Position numbers and translations under genes: made by a program. Shown piece by piece: positions 34,370 through 43,297 of a stretch of DNA of 64,000 nt. Numbering within the stretch: the first letter of the stretch is position 1; the number at the start of each line of letters is the position of its first letter. The DNA comes from Umezawaea sp049997955. Lineage in GTDB: Bacteria > Actinomycetota > Actinomycetes > Mycobacteriales > Pseudonocardiaceae. The notes under the pieces were generated by a model. It saw only the letters and a list, made by a program, of their open reading frames with translations. It did not search any database and was not told the origin of the DNA. Where the stretch lies: the NCBI GenBank assembly GCA_049997955.1, contig JAEBDY010000004.1:1-64000 (forward strand). The letters are read 5' to 3'.

Positions 34370-35373
34370 GCGCTCCGCCCCTGGCCGAGGCGTCCCCGCG
34401 ACGACGGGGTGGCGGCGTGCTGCGCCACGTCGCGGGGAAGCTCGGCGGCGCCCTGACCAGCCTCGCGGCCGTGGTGGTGCTGGGGTTCTTCCTGTTCCGG
34501 CTGATCCCCGGCGACCCGACGGTCACGATGACCAGGGGGCGCCAGGTCGACGAGGCGCAGATCGCCGAGCTGCGGGCGCTGCACGGCTACGACCTGCCGA
34601 TCGTCGAGCAGTTCGGCCGGTACGTCGGCGACCTGCTGCGCGGCGACATGGGCACCTCGCTGTTCTACCGGCGCACGGTGGCCGAGCTGATCGGGGAACG
34701 GGTCGGGCCGACGCTGCTGCTGGTGGGCACGTCGACGCTGATCGCGGTGACGCTCGGCCTGTGGCTGGGCATCCGGGGCGCGTGGCGGCGCGACAGCCCG
34801 TTCGACCGGGCGTCCACGGGGGTGGCGCTGCTCGGGTGGGCGATGCCCGCGTTCTGGCTGGGCATGCTGCTGTCGATGGTCACCGGCGACCTGTTCCCCA
34901 GCGGCGGGATGCGGTTCTCCAGCACCCCGCCGGGGTTCTGGCCGCAGGCCCTGGACGTCGCGCACCACATGGTGCTGCCGTGCGTGACGCTGATCGCGGT
35001 GGTCTACGCCCAGTACCAGCTGGTGATGCGGTCCTCGCTGCTGGAGGAGATGAACGCCGACTACCTGACGACGGCGCGGGCCAAGGGCCTGCGCGACGAC
35101 CAGGTGCGGCGGCGGCACGCGGTGCCCAACGCGCTGCTGCCGACCGTGACGCTGGTGTTCCTGCACATCGGCCTCGTGGTGACGGGGGCGATCACCGTGG
35201 AGACGGTGTTCTCCTGGCCCGGTCTGGGGCTGCTGACCTACGAGGCGCTGGCCGGGCCGGACCTGCCGCTGCTGCAGGGCACGTTCGTGGTGCTGGCGGG
35301 CGCGGTGATCGTGATGAACGTGCTGGCCGACCTGCTCTACCAGGTCCTCGACCCGAGGGTGCGTGCGTCGTGA
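34366..35373 (+). CDS. Peptide ABC transporter permease (DppB-type)
   Basis: A 335-residue inner-membrane permease with six helices. The first helix (LTSLAAVVVLGFFLFRLIPG) is followed by the DppB-family segment FRLIPGDPTVTM and the periplasmic part DEAQIAELRALHGYDLPIVE. The cytoplasmic EAA loop is SLLEEMNADYLTTARAKGLR. The last helices include VVTGAITVETVFSWPGLGLL. GTG 34366 overlaps the stop of the binding-protein gene by 4 bases, and the stop overlaps the second permease by 4. Confidence 0.92.
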   Translation: MSAPPLAEASPRRRGGGVLRHVAGKLGGALTSLAAVVVLGFFLFRLIPGDPTVTMTRGRQVDEAQIAELRALHGYDLPIVEQFGRYVGDLLRGDMGTSLFYRRTVAELIGERVGPTLLLVGTSTLIAVTLGLWLGIRGAWRRDSPFDRASTGVALLGWAMPAFWLGMLLSMVTGDLFPSGGMRFSSTPPGFWPQALDVAHHMVLPCVTLIAVVYAQYQLVMRSSLLEEMNADYLTTARAKGLRDDQVRRRHAVPNALLPTVTLVFLHIGLVVTGAITVETVFSWPGLGLLTYEALAGPDLPLLQGTFVVLAGAVIVMNVLADLLYQVLDPRVRAS

Positions 35374-36254
35374 CGAGCATCGTGTGGCGGCGCCGGCGGG
35401 CGGCGGTCGGGTCGACGTGGCGGGAGTTCGCCCGCAACCGCGGCGGCCTGGCCGGGCTGGTGGTGCTCGCGGCGGTGCTGCTGCTGGCGCTGCTCGCGCC
35501 GCTGGTCACCGACCCCTCGGGCCTGGACGTGACCAAGGCCGTCGGGGAGCGGTGGCAGCCGCCGAGCGGCGAGTTCTGGTTCGGCACCGACCACACCGGC
35601 CGCTCCGTGCTGCTGCTGACGTGGTGGGGCACCCGGATCTCGCTGCTGATCGGGCTGACCGCGACCGTGCTGTCGGTGGCGATCGGCACCCTGGTCGGCG
35701 TCACGGCCGCGCACTTCGGCGGGTGGCCGTCGGCGGGGCTGATGTGGGTGACGAACTTCTTCCTGGTGCTGCCGTCGCTGGTGCTCGCCATCGCCCTGTC
35801 CACGGTGCTGCCCCGAGGTGTCGGGACGATCGTGCTGGCGATCGGCGTGACGTCGTGGGCGTCGACCGCGCGGCTGGTGCGGGCGCAGACGTTGAGCGTG
35901 GAGGCGCGGCCGTTCATCGAACGCGCGAAGGTGCTCGGCGGCGGGCACGCGCACGTGATCGGGCGGCACGTGCTGCCCGCGGTGCTGCCGCTGGTTTTCG
36001 TGAACACGACGCTGACCGTGGCCAACGCGATCGTCGCGGAGGCGACGCTGTCGTTCCTGGGGCTGGGCGACCCGTCGATGGTGTCGTGGGGGTCGATGCT
36101 GCGCGCGGCGAACCTGCACGGCGCGGTGTCGCAGCAGGCGTGGTGGTTCCTGCTGCCGCCGGGTCTGGGCGTGGTGGTGATCGTGCTGTCGTTCACGCTG
36201 GTCGGGCGCGCGCTGGAGACGGTGCTGAACCCGAGGCTGAGGGGAGACCGGTGA
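35370..36254 (+). CDS. Peptide ABC transporter permease (DppC-type)
   Basis: A 294-residue partner permease. The N-terminal REFARNRGGLAGLVVLAAVL helix is the OppC_N feature; then FWFGTDHTGRSVLLLTWWGT, a conserved periplasmic signature (HPFGTD.GRD type). The EAA loop is LSVEARPFIERAKVLGGGHA, and the C-terminus has EATLSFLGLGDPSMVSWGSM, typical of DppC. It forms the heterodimeric channel with the preceding permease. Four-base overlaps exist on both sides. Confidence 0.92.
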   Translation: MTSIVWRRRRAAVGSTWREFARNRGGLAGLVVLAAVLLLALLAPLVTDPSGLDVTKAVGERWQPPSGEFWFGTDHTGRSVLLLTWWGTRISLLIGLTATVLSVAIGTLVGVTAAHFGGWPSAGLMWVTNFFLVLPSLVLAIALSTVLPRGVGTIVLAIGVTSWASTARLVRAQTLSVEARPFIERAKVLGGGHAHVIGRHVLPAVLPLVFVNTTLTVANAIVAEATLSFLGLGDPSMVSWGSMLRAANLHGAVSQQAWWFLLPPGLGVVVIVLSFTLVGRALETVLNPRLRGDR

Positions 36255-37819
36255 GCCCGCTGCTGGAACTGCGCGGTCTGGGTGTGCGCTACCGCACCGA
36301 CCGCGGCGAGGTCGCCGCCGTCCGGGACGTCGACCTGCTGCTGCGGGCGGGCGAGACGCTCGGCCTGGCGGGCGAGTCCGGGTGCGGCAAGTCGACCGTG
36401 GCGATGTCGGTGCTGCGGCTGCTGCCGAAGTCCGCGCGCGTCGAGGGGGAGATCCTGCTCGACGGCGAGGACGTCACGACGATGACGTGGGGCCGGCTGC
36501 GAGCGGTGCGGTGGGCGCGGGCGTCGGTGGTGTTCCAGGGCGCCATGCACGCGCTCAACCCCGTGCGGCGCGTCGGCGACCAGATCGCCGAGCCGATCCG
36601 GCTGCACGGCGGCACGGCTCGCGTGGCGGACCTGCTCGACCAGGTGGAACTGCCCGCGGCGAAGGCGCGCGCCTACCCGCACGAGCTGTCCGGCGGGCAG
36701 AAGCAGCGGATCATGATCGCGATGGCGCTGGCGTGCGACCCGAAGCTGGTGATCGCCGACGAGCCGACCACCGCGCTGGACGTGATCGTGCAGGCCCAGG
36801 TCCTCGGCGTGCTCGGCAGGCTGGTCGCCGAGCAGGGCATCGGGTTGATCATGATCAGCCACGACCTGTCGGTGCTGGCGAGCACGTGCGACCGGCTCGT
36901 GGTGATGCGGCACGGCGAGATCGTCGAGCAGGGCCCGGCGCGGTCGGTCATCGCCGCTCCCACCCACCCGCACACCCAGGCGCTGGCCGCGGCGTTCCCG
37001 GTCGTGGGCGACCCGGCGTTCCGGCAGGTCGAGGCGGACGAGGTGCGCGCGTCCACGCCGCTGCTGCGCGCCGAGGGGCTGTCGGTGGACTACCGCGGCC
37101 GCGGCGGGGTGGTGCGCGCGGTGCGCGGGATCGACCTGGAGATCGGGTCCGGCGAGATCGTGGCGCTGGTCGGCGAGTCCGGGTCGGGCAAGACCACGAC
37201 CGCCCGCACCCTGCTCGGCCTGCGCGCCCCGACCGGCGGCCGGGTGCTGTTCGAGGGCGGGGAACTGCCGAGGTCGGCCAAGGGGCTGCGCGAGTACCGG
37301 CGGCAGGTGCAGCTGGTGCTCCAGGACCCGACCAGCGCGCTGAACCCGCGGCACTCGGTGTACGAGTCGGTCGCCGAGGGGCTACGCATCCACAAGGTGC
37401 CCGGCGACGAGGCGGAACTGGTCGCCGACGCGCTGGCCAAGGCCGAGCTGCGGCCACCGGAGGAGTTCTTCCCGGTGCTGCCGCACGAGCTGTCCGGCGG
37501 GCAGCGGCAGCGGGTGGTGATCGCGGGCGCGCTGGCGCTGGGGCCGCGGCTGCTGGTGGCCGACGAGCCGGTGGCCTCGCTCGACGCGTCGGTGCGCGGC
37601 GAGATCCTGGCGCTGCTGCTGCGCCTCCGCCGCGACCTGGGTGTGGCCGCGCTGATCATCACCCACGACCTGGGGCTGGCGTGGAGCATCGCGGACCGGG
37701 TCGCGGTGATGCACGAGGGCGTGCTGGTCGAGCAGGGAACGGTGGAGCAGGTGCTGCTCGACCCCCGGCACGAGTACACCCGCAGGCTGCTCGCGGCAGT
37801 GCCGAGCACCACCCCGTGA
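36251..37819 (+). CDS. Fused double ATPase of the peptide ABC importer
   Basis: A 522-residue protein in which the two ATPases usually encoded by dppD and dppF are one chain. Domain 1 (about 1-255): Walker A GESGCGKST, Q-loop FQGAMHALNP, signature LSGGQKQR, Walker B LVIADEPTTALD, His switch MISHDLS. Domain 2 (about 262-522): Walker A GESGSGKTT, Q-loop LQDPTSALNP, signature LSGGQRQR, Walker B LLVADEPVASLD, His in ITHDLG. Both sites look catalytically complete. C-terminal segments after each domain (THPHTQALAAAFP, HEYTRRLLAAVP) are the oligopeptide-specific tails. It is the last gene of the importer operon. Confidence 0.92.
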   Translation: MSPLLELRGLGVRYRTDRGEVAAVRDVDLLLRAGETLGLAGESGCGKSTVAMSVLRLLPKSARVEGEILLDGEDVTTMTWGRLRAVRWARASVVFQGAMHALNPVRRVGDQIAEPIRLHGGTARVADLLDQVELPAAKARAYPHELSGGQKQRIMIAMALACDPKLVIADEPTTALDVIVQAQVLGVLGRLVAEQGIGLIMISHDLSVLASTCDRLVVMRHGEIVEQGPARSVIAAPTHPHTQALAAAFPVVGDPAFRQVEADEVRASTPLLRAEGLSVDYRGRGGVVRAVRGIDLEIGSGEIVALVGESGSGKTTTARTLLGLRAPTGGRVLFEGGELPRSAKGLREYRRQVQLVLQDPTSALNPRHSVYESVAEGLRIHKVPGDEAELVADALAKAELRPPEEFFPVLPHELSGGQRQRVVIAGALALGPRLLVADEPVASLDASVRGEILALLLRLRRDLGVAALIITHDLGLAWSIADRVAVMHEGVLVEQGTVEQVLLDPRHEYTRRLLAAVPSTTP

Positions 37820-37883
37820 GGCCGTAGCGGAAACCGTCGACCGCGGGGAACACTGATCTTGGTCCGGTACCGGAGAGGTGTAC

Positions 37884-39650
37884 ATGAGCCGTGCGCGATG
37901 GAGCACCGCGTCCACAGCCCTGCTGGGCAGGCTGATCGGCGAGCTGGCCTTCGAATCGCTGCTGCGCCCCGAACCGGACGACGACGGCTACCTCCTGGAC
38001 CTCGGAGCGGTCCGGTACGCGTTCACCGCGGCGCGCGGCGCGTTCGGCGGCTGGCGGCTGGATCCGGCGAGCCTGCGGCGGATCCAGGTCGGCCGCCACG
38101 GCCCCGGCGCTCCCGGTCCGGCCGACGACGTGCAGCTGTTCCTGGTGGAGGCGGCCGACGTCCTGGGCGTCGCGCCGGTGACGTTGGCGAACTACCTGCT
38201 GGAGATCACCTCGACGCTGGCAGCGGACGTGGCGCTCGCGTCGACCGCGCTGCCGGTGGCGGAGCTGGCGAAGCTCGACCACACCGAGCTGGAAGGCCAC
38301 CTGACCGGCCACCCGCGGCTGGTGGCGAACAAGGGCCGGATCGGGTTCTCCGCCGCCGACGTCGCGGCCTACGCGCCGGAGTCGCGGCGTCCGCTGCGGC
38401 TGCCGTGGCTGGCCGTGCACCGGGGCCTCGGCGAGTTCCGGTCGGTCCCGGCGCTCTCGGAGCACGCGCTGCGCGCCATCGAACTCGACCCCGACGCGGT
38501 GGCCGCGTTCACGGCGGTGCTGCGCGGGCGCGGGCTGGACCCGGACGCCTACGTGTGGATGCCGGTGCACCCGTGGCAGCTGGACCACGTGGTGCGCACG
38601 ATGTGGGCGCCGGAGGTGGCCACCGACCGGATCGTGCCGCTGGGCGAGGCGCCGGACGAGTACCTGCCGACGCAGTCGATCCGCACCCTGTCCAACGTCC
38701 ACCGCGTGGACCGCCACCAGGTCAAGCTGCCGCTGCGGATCCTCAACACCACCGTGTGGCGCGGGGTGCTGCCGGAGATCGCGGTGGCCGCGCCGGTGGT
38801 CACCCAGTGGCTCAAGGGCCTGTGGGCCGCCGACGAGCTGCTGCGCGGGTGGCGCACGGAACTGCTGGGCGAGGTCGCCTCGGTGGCCGTCGCGCACCCC
38901 CGCGTCGGGGGGATCGACGGCTCGCCGTACCGGCTGCGCGAGACGCTGGCGTGCGTGTGGCGCGAGCCGGTCGAACCGAGGCTGGCCGCGGGGGAACGGG
39001 TGTGGCCGCTGGCGGCGGTGCTGCACGTCGACCAGCACGGGCAGCCGCTGGTGGAGGAGTTCGTCGCCCGCTCCGGGGTCGACCAGCGGGAGTGGGTGTC
39101 CTGCCTGCTCGCGGCGCTGCTGCGGCCGTTGCTGCACCTGCTGTTCCACTACGGCGTGACGGTGAACCCGCACGGGCAGAACATCCTGGTGGTCGAGGGA
39201 CCGGACGGGTTGCCCGCGCGGATCGCGGTGAAGGACCTGATCGACGACGTGAGCCTGTCGCTGGAGCCGGTGGCCGAACGCGGTCCCGCACCCGACGAGC
39301 ACGACCCGGTGCTGCCGCGCCGGGCGTGGCCCGCGCTGCGGTCCTACCTGGTCAACGCGTTCCTCGTCGGGGTCGGGCAGCCGCTGGACCTGCTGCTGCC
39401 GCGGGCCGAGCTGTGGGACCGGGTGCGCGGCGAGGTCGAGGCCTACCGGCGCCGCTTCCCCGCGCTCGCCGACCGGATCGACGCCGTGGGACTGCTGGGG
39501 TCGTCGTTCCCGCACTACCCGCTCAACGGCGACCGGCTGCTGGTGACCGGGTACGCCGAGCAGCCGGGCCACCGGTCGGTGCGACCCTCCGGCGAGGTGC
39601 CGAACCCGCTGGCCGCGGCGACCGCGATCGCCCCGCCCGACGGCTGGTGA
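37884..39650 (+). CDS. IucA/IucC-type NRPS-independent siderophore synthetase
   Basis: A 588-residue NIS synthetase, which joins citrate or a carboxylate to an amine or alcohol using ATP. Characteristic segments: TGHPRLVANKGRIGFSAADV (N-terminal ATP-binding motif with GHP...K), VHPWQLDHVV, TLSNVHRVDRHQVKLPLRIL followed by NTTVWRG, LFHYGVTVNPHGQNILVVE and KDLIDDVSLSLEP. These cover the family's palm and thumb motifs and length is normal. ATG 37884 has GGAGAGG 6-8 bases upstream. No decarboxylase, hydroxylase or siderophore transporter stands beside it and no iron-box palindrome is visible. Subtype and substrate are not assignable. Confidence 0.88.
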   Translation: MSRARWSTASTALLGRLIGELAFESLLRPEPDDDGYLLDLGAVRYAFTAARGAFGGWRLDPASLRRIQVGRHGPGAPGPADDVQLFLVEAADVLGVAPVTLANYLLEITSTLAADVALASTALPVAELAKLDHTELEGHLTGHPRLVANKGRIGFSAADVAAYAPESRRPLRLPWLAVHRGLGEFRSVPALSEHALRAIELDPDAVAAFTAVLRGRGLDPDAYVWMPVHPWQLDHVVRTMWAPEVATDRIVPLGEAPDEYLPTQSIRTLSNVHRVDRHQVKLPLRILNTTVWRGVLPEIAVAAPVVTQWLKGLWAADELLRGWRTELLGEVASVAVAHPRVGGIDGSPYRLRETLACVWREPVEPRLAAGERVWPLAAVLHVDQHGQPLVEEFVARSGVDQREWVSCLLAALLRPLLHLLFHYGVTVNPHGQNILVVEGPDGLPARIAVKDLIDDVSLSLEPVAERGPAPDEHDPVLPRRAWPALRSYLVNAFLVGVGQPLDLLLPRAELWDRVRGEVEAYRRRFPALADRIDAVGLLGSSFPHYPLNGDRLLVTGYAEQPGHRSVRPSGEVPNPLAAATAIAPPDGW

Positions 39651-39669
39651 GAACCACCGCCGTTCGCGT

Positions 39670-41535
39670 CTACGGCTGGTAGCTGCACCTCATGCCGGTC
39701 TGCACGGTCGCGCGCAGGTGCCCGCCGAGCACCGGATCGGCGGCGGCGACCCGGTCCAGCGCGCGGCGGATCGCCTTCCCGACGGCGATGCGGGCGCGTT
39801 CGGGGTTGTCGGTGAACCGCCGCGTCCGCCCGCCCAGACCGGTCGACCCGCGCAGTTCACCGGCCAGCCAGTCGGCGTCGGCGCGCAGCCGGGCGGCACG
39901 CGCCTCCTGGTGGGCGGCTTCCGCGTCGGCGATCTGCTCGCCCAGCTCGTGCAGGCGCCGCCGGTACTGGCGCAGCGCGGCGTCGTCGAGCACCGGCTGG
40001 GCGGAGTGGATCTCCGGCACGCACCCGTCGGCGAGTTCCACGGCGGGGATCTCCGCGGCCGGGTTCGCCACCAGCGTCGCCAGGTACCGCACGCCCACCG
40101 AGTCGTCCACGACGGCCGCGCGCCCACCGAGTTCGAGCCGCCACCGCCTGCCGGCGCGCGTGCAGACCAGGGCGTCGCGGGCCGCCGCGGGCAGCGCCAT
40201 GCCCATCGACGCGGCCTCGCGCGCGGCGGCGGAGCGTTCGAGCTCGGCGGCCCACGAGTCGCCGCGCGCCGCGAGCGCCAGGCCGAGCCGGTGCCGGGAG
40301 AGGGCGGCGGCGGGCCAGTGGCCCAGCGCGGTGTTCTGCTCCACGGCGGTGCGGAAGTGGCCGATCGCGCGGTCGGTCTCGCCGAGCGCGAGCGAGGCCA
40401 CGCCCAGGGCGTGGTGGGCGGAGCCGAAGCAGGCCGCGGCGAGGCTCGCCATCACGGGCAGGCGCGCGTGGGGGAGCAGCAGCGGGTAGACCTGCGCGGC
40501 CGTGGCGGTGTCGCCCAGCAGCGCAGCGGCCTCCGCGGCGCCGTTCAGCGCGCACAGCCACGAGCTGGAGCGGGCCAGTTCGCGCAGGCCGGGTCCGCGC
40601 AGCCGGGCGAGGGCGCCGCGGGCGGTCCGGGTGTCCCCCGCGGTGGCCGCGGCGACGGCCAGGCCTGCGACGAAGGCGTTGTCGGTGGCGCTGAGCGTGG
40701 GGGAGTTCGCGATCTCGGCCAGCACGTCGACCAGCTCGCCTACCCGGCCCTGGTACCAGCGGATCGCGACCAGTTGCGCGCCGTACCAGCCGAGGTGGTC
40801 CGCGTCGCCGGTCAGGCGGCCCCGCTCAGCGCACTCGTGGGCGAGCTTCTCCGCGTCGTCCAGGCGGCCGGCGCGGATGTCGAGCATGACCCGCATGCCG
40901 GCGCGGGCGAACCCGACGGCGGCGTTGCGGTTCGCGGCCTCCGACCCCGACAGCTCGGCCAGCGAGCGCTCGGCGTGCGGGTCGCCGAGCAGGAACAGGT
41001 CGACGGTGCGCCACAGCAGGCCCATCACCACGTCGCTGGGCCGTCCGGTGCGGGAGCCGACGCGCAGCAGTTCCTCGGCCAAGCGCAGCCGCAGGTCGGC
41101 GTCGCGGGGGCCGAGCAGGCAGTGGTGGGCCAGGCTCAGCGCCTCCGACAGCGCCACCGGGTCGCCCGCGTCGCGGGCCTCCTGCACCAGCGACAGGATC
41201 GTGTCCGAGCGCACGGCCCGGTAGTCGGCCTCGGCGGCCAGCCGGGTGCGCAACCGCAGCGCCAGCGAGGACCGCGGGTCCAGTGCCGCGAGTGCGTCGC
41301 GCTGGTGCTCCTCGACCGAGGCGGCGTCGGCGGCGGTGCGGTGCTCGTGCACCCACAGCCCGCCCAGCCCGACCGCGGCCAGCGCCGCCAGTCGCGGGTC
41401 GCCCGCCCGTCCGGCCTGCTCGTAGGCCTTGGTGAACCAGCACCGCGCCCCCGTCAGGTCCCCCTCGACGTGCAGCGCCCGCTCGCCCGACGCCACCATC
41501 GACGCCGCTTCGTCCCGTTCCGGAACCACGGTCAT
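39670..41535 (-). CDS. TPR-type protein with regulator-like C-terminus
   Basis: A 621-residue, Ala/Leu-rich protein of helical repeats (ALAALAAVGLGGLWVHEHRT, LRTRLAAEADYRAVRSDTIL, ALGVASLALGETDRAIGHFR). The C-terminal 150 residues contain WRLELGGRAAVVDDSVGVRY, LRQYRRRLHELGEQIADAEA and GGRTRRFTDNPERARIAVGK, then AIRRALDRVAAADPVLGGHL. This is the same winged-helix-like ending found on large AAA/TPR (LuxR/SARP-like) regulators of actinomycetes. No P-loop is present, so it appears to be the sensor half without an ATPase. ATG 41535 is chosen because GGGGGTGAG lies just upstream. It is divergent from the HAD operon. Confidence 0.65.
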   Translation of the reverse strand: MTVVPERDEAASMVASGERALHVEGDLTGARCWFTKAYEQAGRAGDPRLAALAAVGLGGLWVHEHRTAADAASVEEHQRDALAALDPRSSLALRLRTRLAAEADYRAVRSDTILSLVQEARDAGDPVALSEALSLAHHCLLGPRDADLRLRLAEELLRVGSRTGRPSDVVMGLLWRTVDLFLLGDPHAERSLAELSGSEAANRNAAVGFARAGMRVMLDIRAGRLDDAEKLAHECAERGRLTGDADHLGWYGAQLVAIRWYQGRVGELVDVLAEIANSPTLSATDNAFVAGLAVAAATAGDTRTARGALARLRGPGLRELARSSSWLCALNGAAEAAALLGDTATAAQVYPLLLPHARLPVMASLAAACFGSAHHALGVASLALGETDRAIGHFRTAVEQNTALGHWPAAALSRHRLGLALAARGDSWAAELERSAAAREAASMGMALPAAARDALVCTRAGRRWRLELGGRAAVVDDSVGVRYLATLVANPAAEIPAVELADGCVPEIHSAQPVLDDAALRQYRRRLHELGEQIADAEAAHQEARAARLRADADWLAGELRGSTGLGGRTRRFTDNPERARIAVGKAIRRALDRVAAADPVLGGHLRATVQTGMRCSYQP

Positions 41536-41613
41536 GTCGCTCACCCCCACACAGGCACAGGAGCGCGGGGCGCCCGTTCCGATACCTCGCGGACACCGGG
41601 ACAGAGGTCCCCA

Positions 41614-41642
41614 TTGCCGACATACCAACTGGTCGGTACGCT
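41614..41642 (+). promoter_or_regulatory. Leaderless promoter with overlapping TetR-type operator
   Basis: -35 TTGCCG (41614-41619), 17-base spacer, -10 TACGCT (41637-41642), then 7 bases to GTG 41650. The spacer holds the imperfect 16-bp palindrome TACCAACTGGTCGGTA (41623-41638, 12 of 16 symmetric), like operators of TetR regulators of acyl-CoA metabolism. Confidence 0.65.
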
Positions 41643-41649
41643 CGCGTTC

Positions 41650-42297
41650 GTGGGCAACGACGAGGAACGGCAGATCGACGCGGTGGTGCTGGACTGGGGC
41701 GGAGTGCTCACGGTGTCGGTGCCGCGGTTCGTCGAGGACTGGCTACGGGCCGAGAACATCGACCGCGACCGCTACGGGGTGACCATCCGCGGCTGGATGG
41801 GGCGCGACGCGCTCCCGGACAACCCGGTCGCCCGCTTGGAGACCGGCGCGCTGGCGGTGGCGGAGTTCGAGCGGCTGCTGGCCGCCGAACTGGTGACCGT
41901 CGACGGCGGCGAGATCGCCGCGCAGGGCCTGCTGCGCCGCATGTTCGGCACCGCGGACACCGACCCGGCGATGGTGGAGCTGGTCCGCGACGTCCGCGCG
42001 AGCGGCGTGCGGACCGTGCTGCTGTCCAACAGCTGGGGCGAGGGCTACCCCGAGGACCTGCTGCCGGAGCTGTTCGACACGCTCGTCATCAGCGGCCGCG
42101 TGGGCCTGCGCAAACCCGATCCGGCGATCTTCACGCACACCCTGGACCTGCTGGACCTGCCCGCAGACCGGTGCGTGTTCTTCGACGACATGCAGGTCAA
42201 CGTGGACGGCGCGAAGGCCGTGGGGCTGCACGCGTTCCTGCACACCGACGCGGATGGCACCCGTGCCGCGCTCGCGGGCCTGGGGGTGAAGCCGTGA
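41650..42297 (+). CDS. HAD-like hydrolase of the ACAD10-type operon
   Basis: A 215-residue HAD-IA protein. Motif I is AVVLDWGGVLT (nucleophile Asp; the usual second Asp is Gly, as in epoxide-hydrolase-type and ACAD10 HAD domains). Motif II is TVLLSNSWGEGYP, motif III is the Lys in GRVGLRKPDPAIFTHTLDLL and motif IV VFFDDMQVNVDGAKAVGLHA. GTG 41650 is taken because a complete leaderless promoter ends 7 bases before it; the frame upstream lies in the promoter. The stop overlaps the kinase-like gene by 4 bases. Together the three genes mirror the HAD-kinase-dehydrogenase order of ACAD10. Confidence 0.85.
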   Translation: MGNDEERQIDAVVLDWGGVLTVSVPRFVEDWLRAENIDRDRYGVTIRGWMGRDALPDNPVARLETGALAVAEFERLLAAELVTVDGGEIAAQGLLRRMFGTADTDPAMVELVRDVRASGVRTVLLSNSWGEGYPEDLLPELFDTLVISGRVGLRKPDPAIFTHTLDLLDLPADRCVFFDDMQVNVDGAKAVGLHAFLHTDADGTRAALAGLGVKP

Positions 42298-43295
42298 CCG
42301 ACCTGCCAGGGCTGGACCTGACCAGGCTCGCCGCCTACCTGGACAAGGGCCCGCTGACCGGGGAGCTGATCCCCGGCGGCCGCTCCAACCTCACCTACCG
42401 GGTGACCGACGGGCAGGACCGGTGGGTGCTGCGACGACCGCCGCTGGGCCACGTGCTGGCCACCGCCCACGACATGACCCGCGAGCACCGGGTTATCTCC
42501 GCGCTCGCCGACACCGCCGTGCCGGTGCCGGGCGTGGAGCTGCTGTGCACCGACACCGAGGTGCTCGGGGCGCCGTTCTACCTGATGGAGGAGGTCGCGG
42601 GGGCCGCGCTGCGCAGCCGCGACCAGTGCGACTGGCTCACCCCCGCCGACGCCGCGGTGCTGGGCGCCCGGCTGGTGGACGTGCTCGCCGACCTGCACGA
42701 CGTCGACCCCGACTCGGTGGGCCTTGGCGACTTCGGCCGCCCGGAGGGGTTCCTGGTCCGGCAGGTGAAGCGGTGGGGCAAGCAGCTCGACGCGTCGCGC
42801 AGCCGGGACCTGGAGGGCATCGAGGACCTGCGGGCGCGGTTGGGCGACCGCGTCCCGGAGTCGGCGCGGGCAACGATCATCCACGGCGACTACCGGCTGG
42901 ACAACGTGCTGGTCACCCGCGACCCGCTGGGCATCAGCGCGGTGCTGGACTGGGAGATGGCGACGCTGGGCGACCCGCTCGCCGACGTCGGCCTGCTGCA
43001 CGTGTACTGGCACGGGCTGGGCATCGACGAGGACCCGATCACCGGCACCGTGCCGTCGCTGCCGGGCTTCCCCACCGCCGACGAGCTGGTGGCCCGCTAC
43101 GCCGCGCGCACCGGCGCCGACGTGTCCGACCTCGGCTGGTACATCGCCTTCGGCTACTTCAAGCTCGCCGTGATCATCGAGGGCATCCACTACCGCTACA
43201 CCACGGGCGGGACCGTGGGCGCGGGATTCTCCAAGCTCGGCTCCTTCACCCTGCCGCTCGTGCGCCAGGGCCTCCTCGCGATCAAGGAGTACTGA
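42294..43295 (+). CDS. APH-like kinase of the ACAD10-type operon
   Basis: A 333-residue phosphotransferase family protein. N-lobe: LIPGGRSNLTYRVTD (nucleotide loop) and WVLRRPPLGHVLATAHDMTR (Lys/Arg-rich beta3). PFYLMEEVAGAALRS is the hinge, IIHGDYRLDNVLV the catalytic loop (HGDxxxxN) and AVLDWEMATLGDPLADVG the metal-binding DxE motif. The C-terminal GFSKLGSFTLPLVRQGLLAI is typical of the ACAD10/11-associated branch. In mammals the equivalent kinase domain is reported to phosphorylate 4-hydroxyacyl-CoA. Coupled by 4-base overlap to the HAD gene, with ACAD 2 bases downstream. Confidence 0.9.
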   Translation: MTDLPGLDLTRLAAYLDKGPLTGELIPGGRSNLTYRVTDGQDRWVLRRPPLGHVLATAHDMTREHRVISALADTAVPVPGVELLCTDTEVLGAPFYLMEEVAGAALRSRDQCDWLTPADAAVLGARLVDVLADLHDVDPDSVGLGDFGRPEGFLVRQVKRWGKQLDASRSRDLEGIEDLRARLGDRVPESARATIIHGDYRLDNVLVTRDPLGISAVLDWEMATLGDPLADVGLLHVYWHGLGIDEDPITGTVPSLPGFPTADELVARYAARTGADVSDLGWYIAFGYFKLAVIIEGIHYRYTTGGTVGAGFSKLGSFTLPLVRQGLLAIKEY

Positions 43296-43297
43296 CG

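Noticed and set aside
37820..37883. Iron box (DmdR/IdeR operator) upstream of the siderophore synthetase
   Set aside because: No TTAGGTTAG-type palindrome is present; CCGGTACCGG is only a short GC palindrome.
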